Origin: Azospirillum sp. TSH58
Lineage (GTDB): Bacteria; Pseudomonadota; Alphaproteobacteria; Azospirillales; Azospirillaceae
DNA: 64,000 nt
NCBI RefSeq assembly: GCF_003119115.1
Contig: NZ_CP022367.1
Span: forward strand, 509,001 to 573,000
Reading direction: 5' to 3'
The notes beneath the pieces were generated by a model. The model did no database searches. It worked only from the letters and a program-made list of their open reading frames with translations, and was not told the origin of the DNA. Positions 18,021-28,003 of this stretch are shown one piece after another (position 1 is the stretch's first letter; every line of letters begins with the position of its first letter). A program made the position numbers and the translations under genes.

Positions 18021-18837
18021 AGGAGCGAATGCCAGCGGCGTTGCCGATCCGGGAAGACGTGAGCGCCAGCGAATTGCGTGCTCTGGCGCGGCGGGAGGGC
18101 AAAGGGCGGGTGGCAGCACGCATGTTCGCCATCGCCCATGCGCTCGACGGGGTGAGCCGGGCGGAAGCGGCGCGGCTGGCCGGCATGGACCGCCAAGCCC
18201 TGCGCGATGCGGTAGTGCGTTACAACGCCGAAGGCGTCGCCGGGCTCTATGATCGTCCGCTGCCCGGCCGGCCGGAATGGCTGAGCGAGGGCGAACAGGC
18301 GACGCTCAAGGCCATCATCCTGGCCGGCCCCGATCCGAGACGGCACGGCTGCGTGGAATGGACCCTGCCGATCCTGTGCGAGGTGATCGCCGAACGCTTC
18401 GCCAAGACGCTGCATCCGGCCAGTCTATCGCGCATCGTGCGTCGGCTGAACCTGTCGAAGCAGAAGACGCGGCCCCGCCATCCGCAGTCCGACGCCAAGG
18501 CCCAGGCCGCCTTCCAAAAAAGGGGCTGCGCGAAGCGCTGAAGGCCGCGGCCGCCGCGCATCCGGAGCGTCGCCTCCAGCTCTGGTTTCAGGATGAAGCC
18601 CGCATTGGCCAGAAGGGCCGCACCGCGCAGCGCTGGTGGGAGCGCGGGCAGCGTCCGGTCGGGCTGTGCGACAAGCGCTTCACCTCGGCCTACCTCTACG
18701 CCGCCGTCTGCCCGGCCAGCGGCGCCGACTTCGCGCTGGTCATGCCGACCGTCTCCACCACCGCCATGAGCCTGTTCCTGGACGGCTTCTCCCGAAGCCT
18801 GGAACCGGACGTCCAGGCGGTGCTCGTGCTCGACTAG

Positions 18838-19705
18838 GTTCTGTTCTCAAAGGCTGTGAGGGTTTGGCTGTGCCCTGTTGAAGGGGGATGGCACGATCTG
18901 AACTGAGCGATGAGCAGCTTCAGCATTTGCTGGAGTTGCTTCCGCCGGAACGCCCGTGGACGGGCCGGCCGGCGCGGGACCTGGAGCGCACCGTGCGGGC
19001 GATCCTGTGGGTGAACCGCACCGGCTCGCCCTGGCGCGATCTTCCGGCCGAGTACGGTCCCTGGCAGACGGCGGCCAACCGCTTCTACCGCTGGCGCAAG
19101 GCCGGGGTATGGGAGCGCGTGTTGGAACTGGTTCAGGCCGAGGCGGATGAGGCCGGCAAGTTGGACTGGAGCCTGCACCAAGTCGACAGCACAGTGGTCC
19201 GCGCCCACCAGCACGCCGCCGGCGCAAAAGGGGGCAGTTGAACCAAGCGCTTGGCCGCTCGCGCGGCGGCTTCTCAACCAAGATCCACCTGCGCGCCGAC
19301 CGCCACGGCCAACCGCTCGCTTTCGTGCTGAGCCCCGGTCAAGCCGCCGACCAGAGCGCGTTGACGGTGCTGATGGAGGCGGTCGCAGTGCGCCGAGTGG
19401 CAGGTGGACGACCGCGGGAAAGACCCGAGCGCGTGGTCGCTGACCGCGCCTACTCCAGCCAAGCCATCCGCCGCTACCTGCGTCGGCGCGGGATCGGGGC
19501 GGTGATCCCACAGCCCTCCAGCCAGAAGCCCTGTGCTCTGGTGGATTGGGCCGCCTATCGCTCCCGCAACGCCATCGAGCGCCTGATCAACCGCCTCAAA
19601 CAGTTCCGTCGCATCGCCACCCGATACGAGAAACTCGCCGCCAACTACCTCGCCATGGTCCACATCGGGGCTATCCGACTATGGCTCAGGGTTTGAGAAC
19701 AGGAC
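18838..19705 (+). mobile_element. IS5 family (IS427-type) element inside IS630
   Basis: The tips are GTTCTGTTCTCAAA (18838-18851) and the inverse TTTGAGAACAGGAC (19692-19705), matching at 13 of 14 positions. CTAG flanks both sides (18834-18837 and 19706-19709) as a target duplication. The 868-bp size with two overlapping ORFs fits the IS427 group. Confidence 0.9.
18888..19696 (+). CDS. IS5/IS427-type transposase made by -1 frameshift
   Basis: Orf1 (18888-19241, 117 residues) has the DUF4096-type N-terminus (LSDEQLQHLLELLPPERPWT, then AILWVNRTGSPWRDLP, FYRWRKAGVWERVL) and the first catalytic region (VDSTVVRAHQHAAG). Orf2 (to 19696) has SRGGFSTKIHLRADRHGQPL, VVADRAYSSQAIRRYLR and SRNAIERLINRLKQFRRIAT, giving the second Asp and the Glu. 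The join is AAAAGGGGG at 19226-19234, where reading -1 gives AAGAKGGQLNQALGRSRGGF, matching the family. Orf2 has only a weak TTG of its own, so programmed frameshifting is likely. The product appears complete. Confidence 0.87.
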
Positions 19706-19967
19706 CTAGGCCGGCTGGCATGGATCGCGGACGCTGGTCGTGCCAGACAACATCACGCTGGTGCCGCTGCCGCCCTACAGTCCGGAGTTAAACCCCGTCG
19801 AGCGCGTCTGGCTGTACCTGCGCGAGCGCTTTCTATCCCACCGGCTCCTGGACGACTACGACGCCGTCGTCCAGGCCTGCTGTGACGCCTGGAACGCCCT
19901 CACTGCCACACCGGAGTGCCTACGCTCCCTCACCAGCTATCCGTGGCTCCCATGTGTCAATGCTTAA

Positions 19968-20224
19968 GCTCGGCGGTATTAGTCCTCAACCGTCACGAAA
20001 CCTACCCTTCCTGTCCATGAAAGCCATCCAAAAGCGAGCGTTGGCCAAGCAGCCACAACACGCAGAAGGCGCATCATATTTCACAAGGAAAGTTGTTCAT
20101 TGGATGCTGTTTTACAGCCGCCCAGCATCCTGGTCGGTGATCTTGGCGCGCGGTTGTGGCGGACCAATTTATGGTTCCGCGGAGTGCGGTTTATGGGTGC
20201 TCTCGTAACACTTTACGGTTCCAT
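19968..20224. other. intergenic boundary, no gene seen
   Basis: These 257 bases lie between the IS630 end and the stop of tlyA. No coding signal, RNA gene or clear IS630 terminal repeat was recognised. This is the edge between the IS-rich region and the conserved chromosome. Confidence 0.5.
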
Positions 20225-20965
<741 letters not shown>

Positions 20966-21054
20966 CTCAGACCTCCCCCGTCGACGAGGGTGGATGCATG
21001 GCCCAGGACGCGGCGTTCGGCAAGAGGCGATGACGCGTCACCGACGACGGAACG

Positions 21055-22050
21055 TCAGAAAGGAAGGTCGAGAACGAAGCGCGCGCCGGGACCGTTCGAC
21101 TCCGCGCGCAGCTTCCCCTTCAATTGGCCGGCGAAGGCCCGCGCCACCTTCATGCCCAGCGAGTCGGCGCGCGCGACCTCGAAGCCCGGCGGCAGGCCGC
21201 GCCCATGGTCGGCGACGGTCAGGCGGCGGCCACCCTCGTCGCGCGGCACGAGGCTGACCTCGATGTCCCCCGGGCTGCCCGCCGCGTAGGCGTATTTGGT
21301 CGCGTTGCCGACCAGCTCATTCACGATGAGCGCCAGCGGAATCACCGAATCCACTGGCAGCATCGCCTGTTCCACCGTCACGGCGATGCGCCGTTCCGGC
21401 CCCCCCACCGCGAAGTGGCTTTCCATTTCCCGACAGGCGTCGCTCAGATAGGCTCCGAAATCGACGAGGCTGCCGCGGGAGGCGGCGTGGACCCGCTGGT
21501 GCGCCTGGGTCACCGTGCCGATGCGGCTGCACGCCTCCTGGAAGGCGCGGCGCATGTCCGGGTCCTTGGCCGACAGCGTCTGGAGCGTCAGCAGGCTGGA
21601 CACCAGCTGGAGCGTGTTCTTGACCCGGTGGCTGACCTCCCGCGCATGGTGGTGGGCGGTCTCGGTCGATTCGGATTCGGCGGGGCGCAGCGTGACCAGC
21701 AGCGATGGACCGCCATCGAGCGCGGCCAGACCCAGGTCCCAGGACACCTCGTCCGGACCGGTGACCCGCAGACGCGCGCCCTCACCGTTGCCCAGCGCCT
21801 CGGCGACGCGCTCGGCGGAGGCCTCCGGGAAACGGTCCGTGAGGGAATGCCCCGTTTCGAAGCCCAGGGCGCGCATGGTCGCGTTGGCGTAAAGACAACG
21901 AAAGGACGCCCCGTCGACCACCGCGGTGGGCGTCGGAGACAACTCAACGATGGACCGGAACATCCCCGGACCATCCTGAGCCGAAGCGCCGTTTTCGTCG
22001 GATGCGCGCCCTGCACCCGCTGCAAACACCTGAGGCATGTTCGACAACAC
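21055..22050 (-). CDS. sensor histidine kinase, PAS + HisKA_2/HWE type
   Basis: This 331-residue soluble kinase has a PAS-like domain at about 30-125 (SIVELSPTPTAVVDGASF, then LYANATMRALGFETG). The HisKA_2 phosphoacceptor box is REVSHRVKNTLQLVSSLLTL with His141. The HATPase includes the N box LALIVNELVGNATKYAYAAG and the G boxes VADHGRGLPPGF and LGMKVARAFAGQLKG. No transmembrane segment is seen, so it is cytoplasmic. This kinase type usually serves light, general-stress or unorthodox signalling, often with single-domain regulators; one such regulator lies at 28004 but is not adjacent. An alternative start is 12 nt downstream. Confidence 0.87.
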   Translation of the reverse strand: MLSNMPQVFAAGAGRASDENGASAQDGPGMFRSIVELSPTPTAVVDGASFRCLYANATMRALGFETGHSLTDRFPEASAERVAEALGNGEGARLRVTGPDEVSWDLGLAALDGGPSLLVTLRPAESESTETAHHHAREVSHRVKNTLQLVSSLLTLQTLSAKDPDMRRAFQEACSRIGTVTQAHQRVHAASRGSLVDFGAYLSDACREMESHFAVGGPERRIAVTVEQAMLPVDSVIPLALIVNELVGNATKYAYAAGSPGDIEVSLVPRDEGGRRLTVADHGRGLPPGFEVARADSLGMKVARAFAGQLKGKLRAESNGPGARFVLDLPF

Positions 22051-22213
22051 CCAGTCCCGCCGGATACGTTAATTATCTATTGTTTTCGAATTGTAAGACA
22101 GTGGTCCCAGCCGCACCAGAGAAAGCGCCCCGCCTAACCTTAGGCTAATGGCATTAGCCCCTTCGTCCAGGGTTTGCCATCCGGGGTCAACGGGCGGCGC
22201 TTTCCGTCCGGAG

Positions 22214-24130
22214 TCAGGCCCGCACCGCCGCCGCCTCGATTCCCAGCGCCTGCAAGGCGGTGGCGACGATGTGGCGGGCGGCGAGACCGGCCTCCTCATA
22301 CTGCTTGGCCGGGCTGTCATGGTCGAGGAAGCGGTCGGGCAGGACCATCGGGCGGATCTTCAAGCCGCCGTCCAGCAGACCGGTCATCGCGAGGTGCTGC
22401 AGCACGAAGCTGCCGAACCCGCCGACCGCCCCCTCCTCGATGGTGATCAGCACCTCGTGCTCCAGCGCCAGACGCCGCACCAGCTCCTCGTCCAGCGGCT
22501 TGGCGAAGCGGGCGTCGGCCACCGTCGTCGACAGGCCGCGCGCGCCCAGTTCCGCCGCCGCCTTGCGCGCCTCGGCCAGGCGCGTGCCGTAGCTGAGGAT
22601 CGCCACCTTGGTGCCTTCCTGAAGGATGCGGCCCTTGCCGATGGGCAGCACCTCGCCGCGCTCCGGCAGTTCCAGCCCGACACCCTCGCCGCGCGGGTAG
22701 CGCAGCGCCGAGGCGCGGTCGTCGATGGTGGCGCTGGTCGCCACCATGTTCATCAGCTCCAGCTCGTCCGCCGCCGCCATCAGCACGATGTCGGGCAGGC
22801 AGCCGAGATAGGCGACGTCGAAGGCACCGGCGTGGGTCGCCCCGTCCGCCCCGACCAGACCGGCGCGGTCGAGCGCGAAGCGCACCGGCAGGCGCTGCAG
22901 CACCACGTCGTGCACCACCTGGTCGTAGGCGCGCTGCAGGAAGGTCGAGTAGATCGCGCAGAAGGGCTTGAAGCCCTCCGTCGCCAGCCCGGCGGCGAAG
23001 GTCACGGCGTGCTGCTCGGCGATGCCGACGTCGAAGCAGCGGTCGGGGAAACGCTGGCCGAACAGGTCCAGCCCGGTGCCCGACGGCATGGCCGCGGTGA
23101 TGCCGAGGACGCTGGGGTCGCGCTCGGCCTCGGCGATCAGGGCGTTGGCGAAGACGCGGGTGTAGGTCGGAGCGTTGGACTTGGGCTTGGACTGGGCGCC
23201 GGTGACGACGTCGAACTTGGCCACCGCGTGCAGCTTGTCGGCCGACGCCTCGGCGGGGCCGTAGCCCTTGCCCTTCTTCGTGACGACGTGGATCAGGACG
23301 GGCTTGTCGTCCTCGGCGTCGCGGACATTCTGCAGGACCGGCAGCAGATGGTCGAGATTGTGCCCGTCGATCGGGCCGATGTAGTAGAAGCCCATCTCTT
23401 CGAACAGCGTGCCGCCGGTGACCATGCCGCGGGCGTATTCCTCCGCCCGGCGCGCCGCCGTGCGCAGCGGCCGCGGCAACTGCTCCGCGATGTCCTTGGC
23501 CAGATGGCGCAGGCTGAGATAGGGCTTCGACGAGATCAGCCGCGACAGGTACGCGCTCATCGCGCCGACCGGCGGAGCGATGGACATGTCGTTGTCGTTC
23601 AGGATGACGATCAGCTTGCTGTTCGCCGAGCCCGCGTTGTTCATCGCCTCATAGGCCATGCCGGCGCTCATCGCGCCGTCGCCGATCACGGCGATCACAT
23701 GGTTGTCGCGGCCCAGCTGGTCGCGCGCCACCGCCATGCCCAGCCCCGCCGAGATGGAGGTGGAGCTGTGGCCGGCGCCGAACGGGTCGTACTCGCTCTC
23801 CGACCGGTTGGTGAAGCCCGACAGCCCGCCGCCGGTGCGCAGGGTGCGGATGCGGTCGCGGCGGCCGGTCAGGATCTTGTGCGGGTAGCACTGGTGCCCG
23901 ACGTCCCAGATCAGCCGGTCGGCCGGGGTCTGGAACACGTAATGCAGGGCGACGGTCAGTTCGACCACCCCCAGCCCGGCGCCCAGATGCCCGCCGGTCA
24001 CCGACACCGCGCTGATGGTTTCCGTCCGCAGCTCGTCGGCCACCTGCCGGAGCTGTTCGGGCTTGAGCGTCCGCAGATCGGCGGGGGTGCGGACGAGGTC
24101 GAGAAGCGGCGTCTTGTCGTTGGGGGTCAC
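22214..24130 (-). CDS. dxs: 1-deoxy-D-xylulose-5-phosphate synthase
   Basis: Dxs joins pyruvate and glyceraldehyde 3-phosphate in a thiamine-diphosphate reaction, the first step of the MEP isoprenoid pathway. The 638-residue length is typical. The sequence has the N-terminal Dxs block (GGHLGAGLGVVELTVALHYV), the ThDP motif GDGAMSAGMAYEAMNNAG, RSESEYDPFGAGHSSTSIS, and the transketolase C-terminal part (GLVGADGATHAGAFDVAYL, RYPRGEG). It is immediately downstream of ispA (19-bp gap), forming an isoprenoid operon. Confidence 0.97.
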   Translation of the reverse strand: MTPNDKTPLLDLVRTPADLRTLKPEQLRQVADELRTETISAVSVTGGHLGAGLGVVELTVALHYVFQTPADRLIWDVGHQCYPHKILTGRRDRIRTLRTGGGLSGFTNRSESEYDPFGAGHSSTSISAGLGMAVARDQLGRDNHVIAVIGDGAMSAGMAYEAMNNAGSANSKLIVILNDNDMSIAPPVGAMSAYLSRLISSKPYLSLRHLAKDIAEQLPRPLRTAARRAEEYARGMVTGGTLFEEMGFYYIGPIDGHNLDHLLPVLQNVRDAEDDKPVLIHVVTKKGKGYGPAEASADKLHAVAKFDVVTGAQSKPKSNAPTYTRVFANALIAEAERDPSVLGITAAMPSGTGLDLFGQRFPDRCFDVGIAEQHAVTFAAGLATEGFKPFCAIYSTFLQRAYDQVVHDVVLQRLPVRFALDRAGLVGADGATHAGAFDVAYLGCLPDIVLMAAADELELMNMVATSATIDDRASALRYPRGEGVGLELPERGEVLPIGKGRILQEGTKVAILSYGTRLAEARKAAAELGARGLSTTVADARFAKPLDEELVRRLALEHEVLITIEEGAVGGFGSFVLQHLAMTGLLDGGLKIRPMVLPDRFLDHDSPAKQYEEAGLAARHIVATALQALGIEAAAVRA

Positions 24131-24148
24131 GTTCGAAACGTCCTCCGT

Positions 24149-25039
24149 TCAGGTCCGCCGCGCGACGACGAAGTCGGCGACCGCTTTGAGGATATCGGCG
24201 CGCCCATCGAAGATCTCCAGGTGCGCCTTGGCCTGGACGGCCAGCATCGCGGCCTGCGAGCGGGCGCGGTCCCGCCCGAGGATGGACACGAAGGTCGATT
24301 TCCCGGCCTCGGCGTCGCGCCCGACCGATTTGCCGGTCTCCGCCTCCGTGCCTTCCACGTCCAGCAGGTCGTCGACGATCTGGAAGGCCAGCCCGAGGTC
24401 GTGGGCGTAGGCGCGCAGCGCGTGGCGCTGCGGCGGCGGGGCCTTGCCCAGGATGCCGCCGGCCTCGCAGGAGAAGGCGATCATGTCGCCGGTCTTCATG
24501 CGCTGGAGCCGCGTCGTGGTGCCGAGGTCGAAGGTCTCATGCTCGGCGATCAGGTCGAGCATCTGGCCGCCGACCATGCCGTGCGGCCCGGCCGCCTTGG
24601 CCAGCGCCGCCACGAGCTGGCAGCGCACGTTCGGGTCCTCGTGGGTCGCCGGGTCGGCCAGCACCTCGAAGGCGTAGGTCAGCAACCCGTCGCCGGCCAG
24701 GATGGCGGTCGCCTCGTCGAACTTGCGGTGCACGGTCGGCTGGCCGCGGCGCAGGTCGCCGTCGTCCATCGCCGGCAGGTCGTCGTGGACCAGCGAATAG
24801 CTGTGGACGAACTCCACGGCCACGGCGACGCGCAGCGCGCAGTCCGGGTTGACGCCGAACAGCGCCGCCGACTGGCAGACCAGGAAGGGACGCAGCCGCT
24901 TGCCGCCGTTCAGGCAGCCGTAGCGCATCGCCTCCAGCACACGCGATTCGGGGAGGTCGGTGGTCGGCAGGAGGTGCAGGATCGCACGCTCCACATCCGC
25001 CGCCATGTCGGCCATGGCTGTCTTGAGGTCGGTCTGCAC
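24149..25039 (-). CDS. ispA: farnesyl/geranyl diphosphate synthase (IspA)
   Basis: IspA is a trans-prenyltransferase that condenses isopentenyl diphosphate with allylic diphosphates. It keeps the first Asp-rich motif (HDDLPAMDDGDLRRGQPTVH), the GGKRLRPFL substrate-binding block, the second Asp-rich motif (IVDDLLDVEGT) and the conserved KKST/AGKSTFV region. GTG at 25039, two bases after the xseB stop, is preferred as start, giving 296 residues. An upstream ATG at 25087 would overlap xseB and add a Pro-rich extension. The order xseB-ispA-dxs is common in proteobacteria. Confidence 0.95.
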   Translation of the reverse strand: MQTDLKTAMADMAADVERAILHLLPTTDLPESRVLEAMRYGCLNGGKRLRPFLVCQSAALFGVNPDCALRVAVAVEFVHSYSLVHDDLPAMDDGDLRRGQPTVHRKFDEATAILAGDGLLTYAFEVLADPATHEDPNVRCQLVAALAKAAGPHGMVGGQMLDLIAEHETFDLGTTTRLQRMKTGDMIAFSCEAGGILGKAPPPQRHALRAYAHDLGLAFQIVDDLLDVEGTEAETGKSVGRDAEAGKSTFVSILGRDRARSQAAMLAVQAKAHLEIFDGRADILKAVADFVVARRT

Positions 25040-25040
25040 G

Positions 25041-25295
25041 TCAGTCGATCCGGGCGGGTTCGGTGCCGAGGGTGCCGTCGGCGGCAACGGTGATGCGGTC
25101 GATCTTGGCCTGGGCCTCCCGCAGCTTCGCCTCGCAATGCCGCTTCAGCGCGGTGCCGCGCTCGTAGGAGGAGATCGCGTCGTCGAGCTTGCCGCGCCCG
25201 TCTTCGAGCTGACGCACGATGCGCTCAAGCTCGGCCAGCGCGTCCTCGAAGCTGAGGGCGGCGATGTCGGGGGGAATGTTAGCGAGGTCAGCCAT
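25041..25295 (-). CDS. xseB: exodeoxyribonuclease VII small subunit
   Basis: This 84-residue helical protein has the XseB signature SFEDALAELERIVRQLEDG followed by ERGTALKRHCEAKLREAQ. It supports XseA in degrading single-stranded DNA; xseA is not in this window. The start at MADLAN (25295) fits the family length; a Met five codons earlier is possible. It heads the xseB-ispA-dxs run. Confidence 0.93.
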   Translation of the reverse strand: MADLANIPPDIAALSFEDALAELERIVRQLEDGRGKLDDAISSYERGTALKRHCEAKLREAQAKIDRITVAADGTLGTEPARID

Positions 25296-25451
25296 GATCC
25301 ATCCGGCCAATGATCCATACGATGGGGTGCCCGCGATGGGACCGAAAACCGAAATTATGGCTCAGCCCCCAAATGCGCAAGGCCCGCGGCGGGCGTATCA
25401 CGCTCCCACCACGGGCCTAGCCGGAAGAATCGGCCGGAAGAATCGGAAAGC

Positions 25452-26381
25452 TCAGCAATACATCAATTCGCGCACATGCGCCGCGGTGGCCGACGCCAGG
25501 GCGCGCAGATTGTAGCCGCCCTCCAGCACCGACACGATGCGCGCCCCGCAATGGGTGCGGGCCAGATCGCCCAGCTTGCGGGTGGCCCAGGCGAAGTCGT
25601 CGTCGGTCAGGTGCAGACCGGCCAGCGGATCGCGCGAATGGGCGTCGAAGCCGGCGGAGATGATCAGCAGGTCCGGTTTGAAATGGTCGATGGCCGGCAG
25701 GATGATGTGGGTCATCGCGTGCCGGAACTCCGGCGAGCCGGACATGGCGGCGAGCGGCGCGTTGACGCAGTTGCCGTACTCGCCCTTCTCCCCCGCGTCG
25801 CCCGTGCCGGGATAGAGCGGCGACTGGTGGGTGGAGCAATAGAGAAGGTCCGGGTCGCGCTGGAAGATGTCCTGCGTGCCGTTGCCGTGGTGGACGTCGA
25901 AATCCATCACCGCCACCCGCTGCAGCCCGTGCGCCGCCCGCGCGTGGTAGGCGCCGACCGCGGCGTTGTTGAACAGGCAGAAGCCCATGGCCTTGTCATG
26001 CTCGGCATGGTGCCCCGGCGGGCGCACGGCGCAGAAGGCGTTGCGCGAATGGCCCGACGCCACCGCGTCCACCGCCGCGACCACCGCACCGGCGGCGCGC
26101 AGCGCGGCCTCGCCCGAACCGGGGGACATCACCGTGTCGGCGTCGATGCCGGCGTGCTCCTGCTCCGGCACCAGGGCCAGGATGCGCTCGACATGCTCCC
26201 GCGGGTGCGCGCGGCAGAGCTGCTCGAGGGTGGCGAGCGGCGCCTCCTGCCGTTCGAGCATGTAGAATTCTTCGGTCTCAAGAGCCGCCAGCACCGCGCG
26301 AAGCCGGTCGGCGCATTCCGGATGGCCCAGCCCTGTGTCGTGGTCCAGGCAGGCGGCGTGGGTGAACAGGGTGGTGAACAT
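25452..26381 (-). CDS. histone deacetylase family protein (acetoin-utilisation/acetylpolyamine amidohydrolase type)
   Basis: This 309-residue zinc amidohydrolase has FCAVRPPGHHAEHDKAMGFC (the His-His charge-relay pair), CLFNNAAVGA, VAVMDFDVHHGNGTQDIF (Asp and His zinc ligands), LLIISAGFDAHSRDPLAG (the third Asp) and VSVLEGGYNLRALA with the catalytic Tyr. All ligands are present, so an active deacetylase is expected. The substrate could be acetyl-lysine or an acetylated polyamine. The start at MFTTLF (26381) is chosen because the preceding 16 codons are charged and unlike the family. Confidence 0.93.
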   Translation of the reverse strand: MFTTLFTHAACLDHDTGLGHPECADRLRAVLAALETEEFYMLERQEAPLATLEQLCRAHPREHVERILALVPEQEHAGIDADTVMSPGSGEAALRAAGAVVAAVDAVASGHSRNAFCAVRPPGHHAEHDKAMGFCLFNNAAVGAYHARAAHGLQRVAVMDFDVHHGNGTQDIFQRDPDLLYCSTHQSPLYPGTGDAGEKGEYGNCVNAPLAAMSGSPEFRHAMTHIILPAIDHFKPDLLIISAGFDAHSRDPLAGLHLTDDDFAWATRKLGDLARTHCGARIVSVLEGGYNLRALASATAAHVRELMYC

Positions 26382-26549
26382 GCTTTTCTGTCTTTTTCGT
26401 TCGTGTTCGAGGCATTTCCCTGCATCCATTCTTCCCGGATCGCTAATGAAAGTACAGGCTGATTGCGGGGCTTATCGTCACATCCCCCAACCGCCGCCCC
26501 CACCCCTTTTGCGCGGCGAACGTGCAAGCCATCGCGTTTTGCGGCGCCG

Positions 26550-26777
26550 TCAGGCGCAGCGTTCGATCACGAAACGGTAGACGCCGCCCTCCTCCACGCT
26601 GGAGGCCAGCCGGTTGCCGGTGGCGTCGCAGAAGGCGGCGAAGTCCTTGGGCGCGCTGGGGTCGGTCGCCTCGACGGTCAGCGTCGATCCGGGCGGCACC
26701 GTCTTCAGCGCCTTGCGCGCGCGCAGCACCGGCAGCGGGCATTGCAGCCCCTTGGCGTCGAGCGTCTGGTCGGCCAT
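26550..26777 (-). CDS. tusA: TusA family sulfurtransferase
   Basis: This 75-residue protein has the hallmark Cys-Pro-x-Pro (LDAKGLQCPLPVLRARKALK) near the N-terminus, where the Cys carries persulfide sulfur, and the SirA-like fold end (YRFVIERCA). TusA-like proteins pass sulfur for tRNA thiolation, molybdenum cofactor or sulfur oxidation. The start at MADQTL has AAGGAACG directly upstream. It is divergent from the ArsR-type gene at 27035. Confidence 0.92.
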   Translation of the reverse strand: MADQTLDAKGLQCPLPVLRARKALKTVPPGSTLTVEATDPSAPKDFAAFCDATGNRLASSVEEGGVYRFVIERCA

Positions 26778-27034
26778 CGTTCCTTGCACTCCTTCGGGCA
26801 CCGCCGCAACGAATTCGAGGCGGCGAGTCTAGAACGGCGACGCGCGCCCCTCAACCCGTTGAACGGTGGTTTCATCAGCCGGGGAACATTCTTTCGACTA
26901 CGGGACATCCACGGGTAGACAGCGCGGTACACTCTTCCATATGATTGAACACGAACGATAAACGGCGGTGCTGCGGCGCAAGGGTTGGGCGCAACGGTTC
27001 GCTGTTGCTTGGCGCCGACAGAAACGGTCGTTTC

Positions 27035-27394
27035 ATGAACATTGCCGATCTGCAGAGCAACGCACGGCGGGCCAGCACGCTGCTCAAAGCCATGAGCAAC
27101 GAGCGCCGCCTGCTCATCCTGTGCTACCTGACCGAGGGCGAGAAGTCGGTCGGCGAGTTGGAGGAACTGGTCGACCTCAGCCAGTCGGCCCTGTCCCAGC
27201 ATCTGGCCCGCCTGCGCCGCGACAAGCTGGTGCGGACGCGGCGCGCCGCCCAGAACATCTATTACTCGCTGAACGGGCACGAGGCGCAGACCATCATGAC
27301 GACCCTCCATGAGCTGTTCTGCACGCCCGTCGCCCGCAAGAAGGACGAGGGGTCGCCGGCCTCCGCCGAGGAGCCGAGCAACGCCCCGGCCTGA
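27035..27394 (+). CDS. ArsR-type winged-helix transcriptional regulator
   Basis: This 119-residue protein has the ArsR winged helix: LLKAMSNERRLLILCYLTEG, VGELEELVDLSQSALSQHLA (recognition helix) and VRTRRAAQNIYYSL (wing). No classic metal-binding CxC is present in the recognition helix; Cys in LILCYL and LFCTP are isolated. It resembles BigR/SoxR-type sulfur-responsive repressors, which would fit the divergent tusA, but the paired Cys of that subgroup should be checked. The ATG at 27035 is chosen for family length. Confidence 0.85.
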   Translation: MNIADLQSNARRASTLLKAMSNERRLLILCYLTEGEKSVGELEELVDLSQSALSQHLARLRRDKLVRTRRAAQNIYYSLNGHEAQTIMTTLHELFCTPVARKKDEGSPASAEEPSNAPA

Positions 27395-27414
27395 ACGCCG
27401 GCTCGTCTCTCGGC

Positions 27415-27819
27415 TCAGGCTCTTCCGAGGAAGCGCCGCCCGAACAGAAGGACCGCAACGGCCAGGACCAGCCAGCCCAGGATGAAGGCGCTGCCGCCGG
27501 TCGGCGCCGTCATGGCGAAGGGCAGCGGGCCGCTGGTGGCGGTCGCGTAGAGCGTTCCGCTGAAAAGCAGGATCCCGGCCACGAACAGCCATCCCGACAG
27601 GCGCAGCGCCAGACGCGCCGGGCCGTCGGCGGTGCGCAGCAGGGCGACCAGGGCGACCAGGGCCAGCGCGTGCCACATCTGGTATTGCCCGGCCAGCCGG
27701 AACAGCTCCTGCCCGCGCGGGTCTCCGGCAAGCCCGTGGCTGGCATAGGCCCCGGCCCCCACCGCAACCGCACCGTTCAGGGCCGCGAAGGCCACCCACA
27801 GCCGATCAACCAATCCCAT
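27415..27819 (-). CDS. DUF423 family membrane protein
   Basis: This 134-residue inner-membrane protein has four hydrophobic segments (about residues 7-28, 47-63, 72-93 and 105-127) and the family pattern LNGAVAVGAGAYASHGL near the N-terminus and TAPTGGSAFILGWL later. The function is unknown; the family is widespread. GGAGAGGACCT precedes the ATG at 27819. Its end faces the ArsR-type gene. Confidence 0.9.
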   Translation of the reverse strand: MGLVDRLWVAFAALNGAVAVGAGAYASHGLAGDPRGQELFRLAGQYQMWHALALVALVALLRTADGPARLALRLSGWLFVAGILLFSGTLYATATSGPLPFAMTAPTGGSAFILGWLVLAVAVLLFGRRFLGRA

Positions 27820-28003
27820 AGGTCCTCTCCACGCTGGCGTTCCCGCGTTCCGCCCATTGCGGGCGACGGGAAAAGTTCGATCTCGTAACCAACTGGCCCA
27901 CCCTTTGCTTTGCAGGGATCGGCCGGCCATCTTACCCCCTCGGGAAACCGGGTGTCTGCGGCGGTTCGGCGCAAATTGATTTGCAAAATGCCAAAGGCTC
28001 GTC

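Larger units (their letters stand above)
18029..19967 (+). pseudogene. IS630 family transposase in two frames, interrupted by IS5
   Basis: The first frame (18029-18541) holds the HTH part (LARREGKGRVAARMFAIAHA, ARLAGMDRQALRDAVVRYNA, RRLNLSKQKTRP). The DDE_3 catalytic part is in the -1 frame (LQLWFQDEARIGQKGRTAQR, WWERGQRPV, TVSTTAMSLFLDGF) and ends in LVLD at a TAG at 18835-18837. After the IS5 copy it resumes at 19710 (AGWHGSRTL, VVPDNITLVPLPPYSPELNP, ERVWLYLRERFLS). The shift occurs at A6G4 (18516-18525); A-rich slippery sites are known in IS630 elements, so this step may be programmed. The IS5 insertion and the in-frame TAG make the gene dead. Confidence 0.85.

Noticed and set aside
22148..25093. 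981-codon plus-strand ORF
   Set aside because: It is antisense to dxs and ispA, low complexity and rich in Arg/Gly/Ala; a GC-rich shadow.
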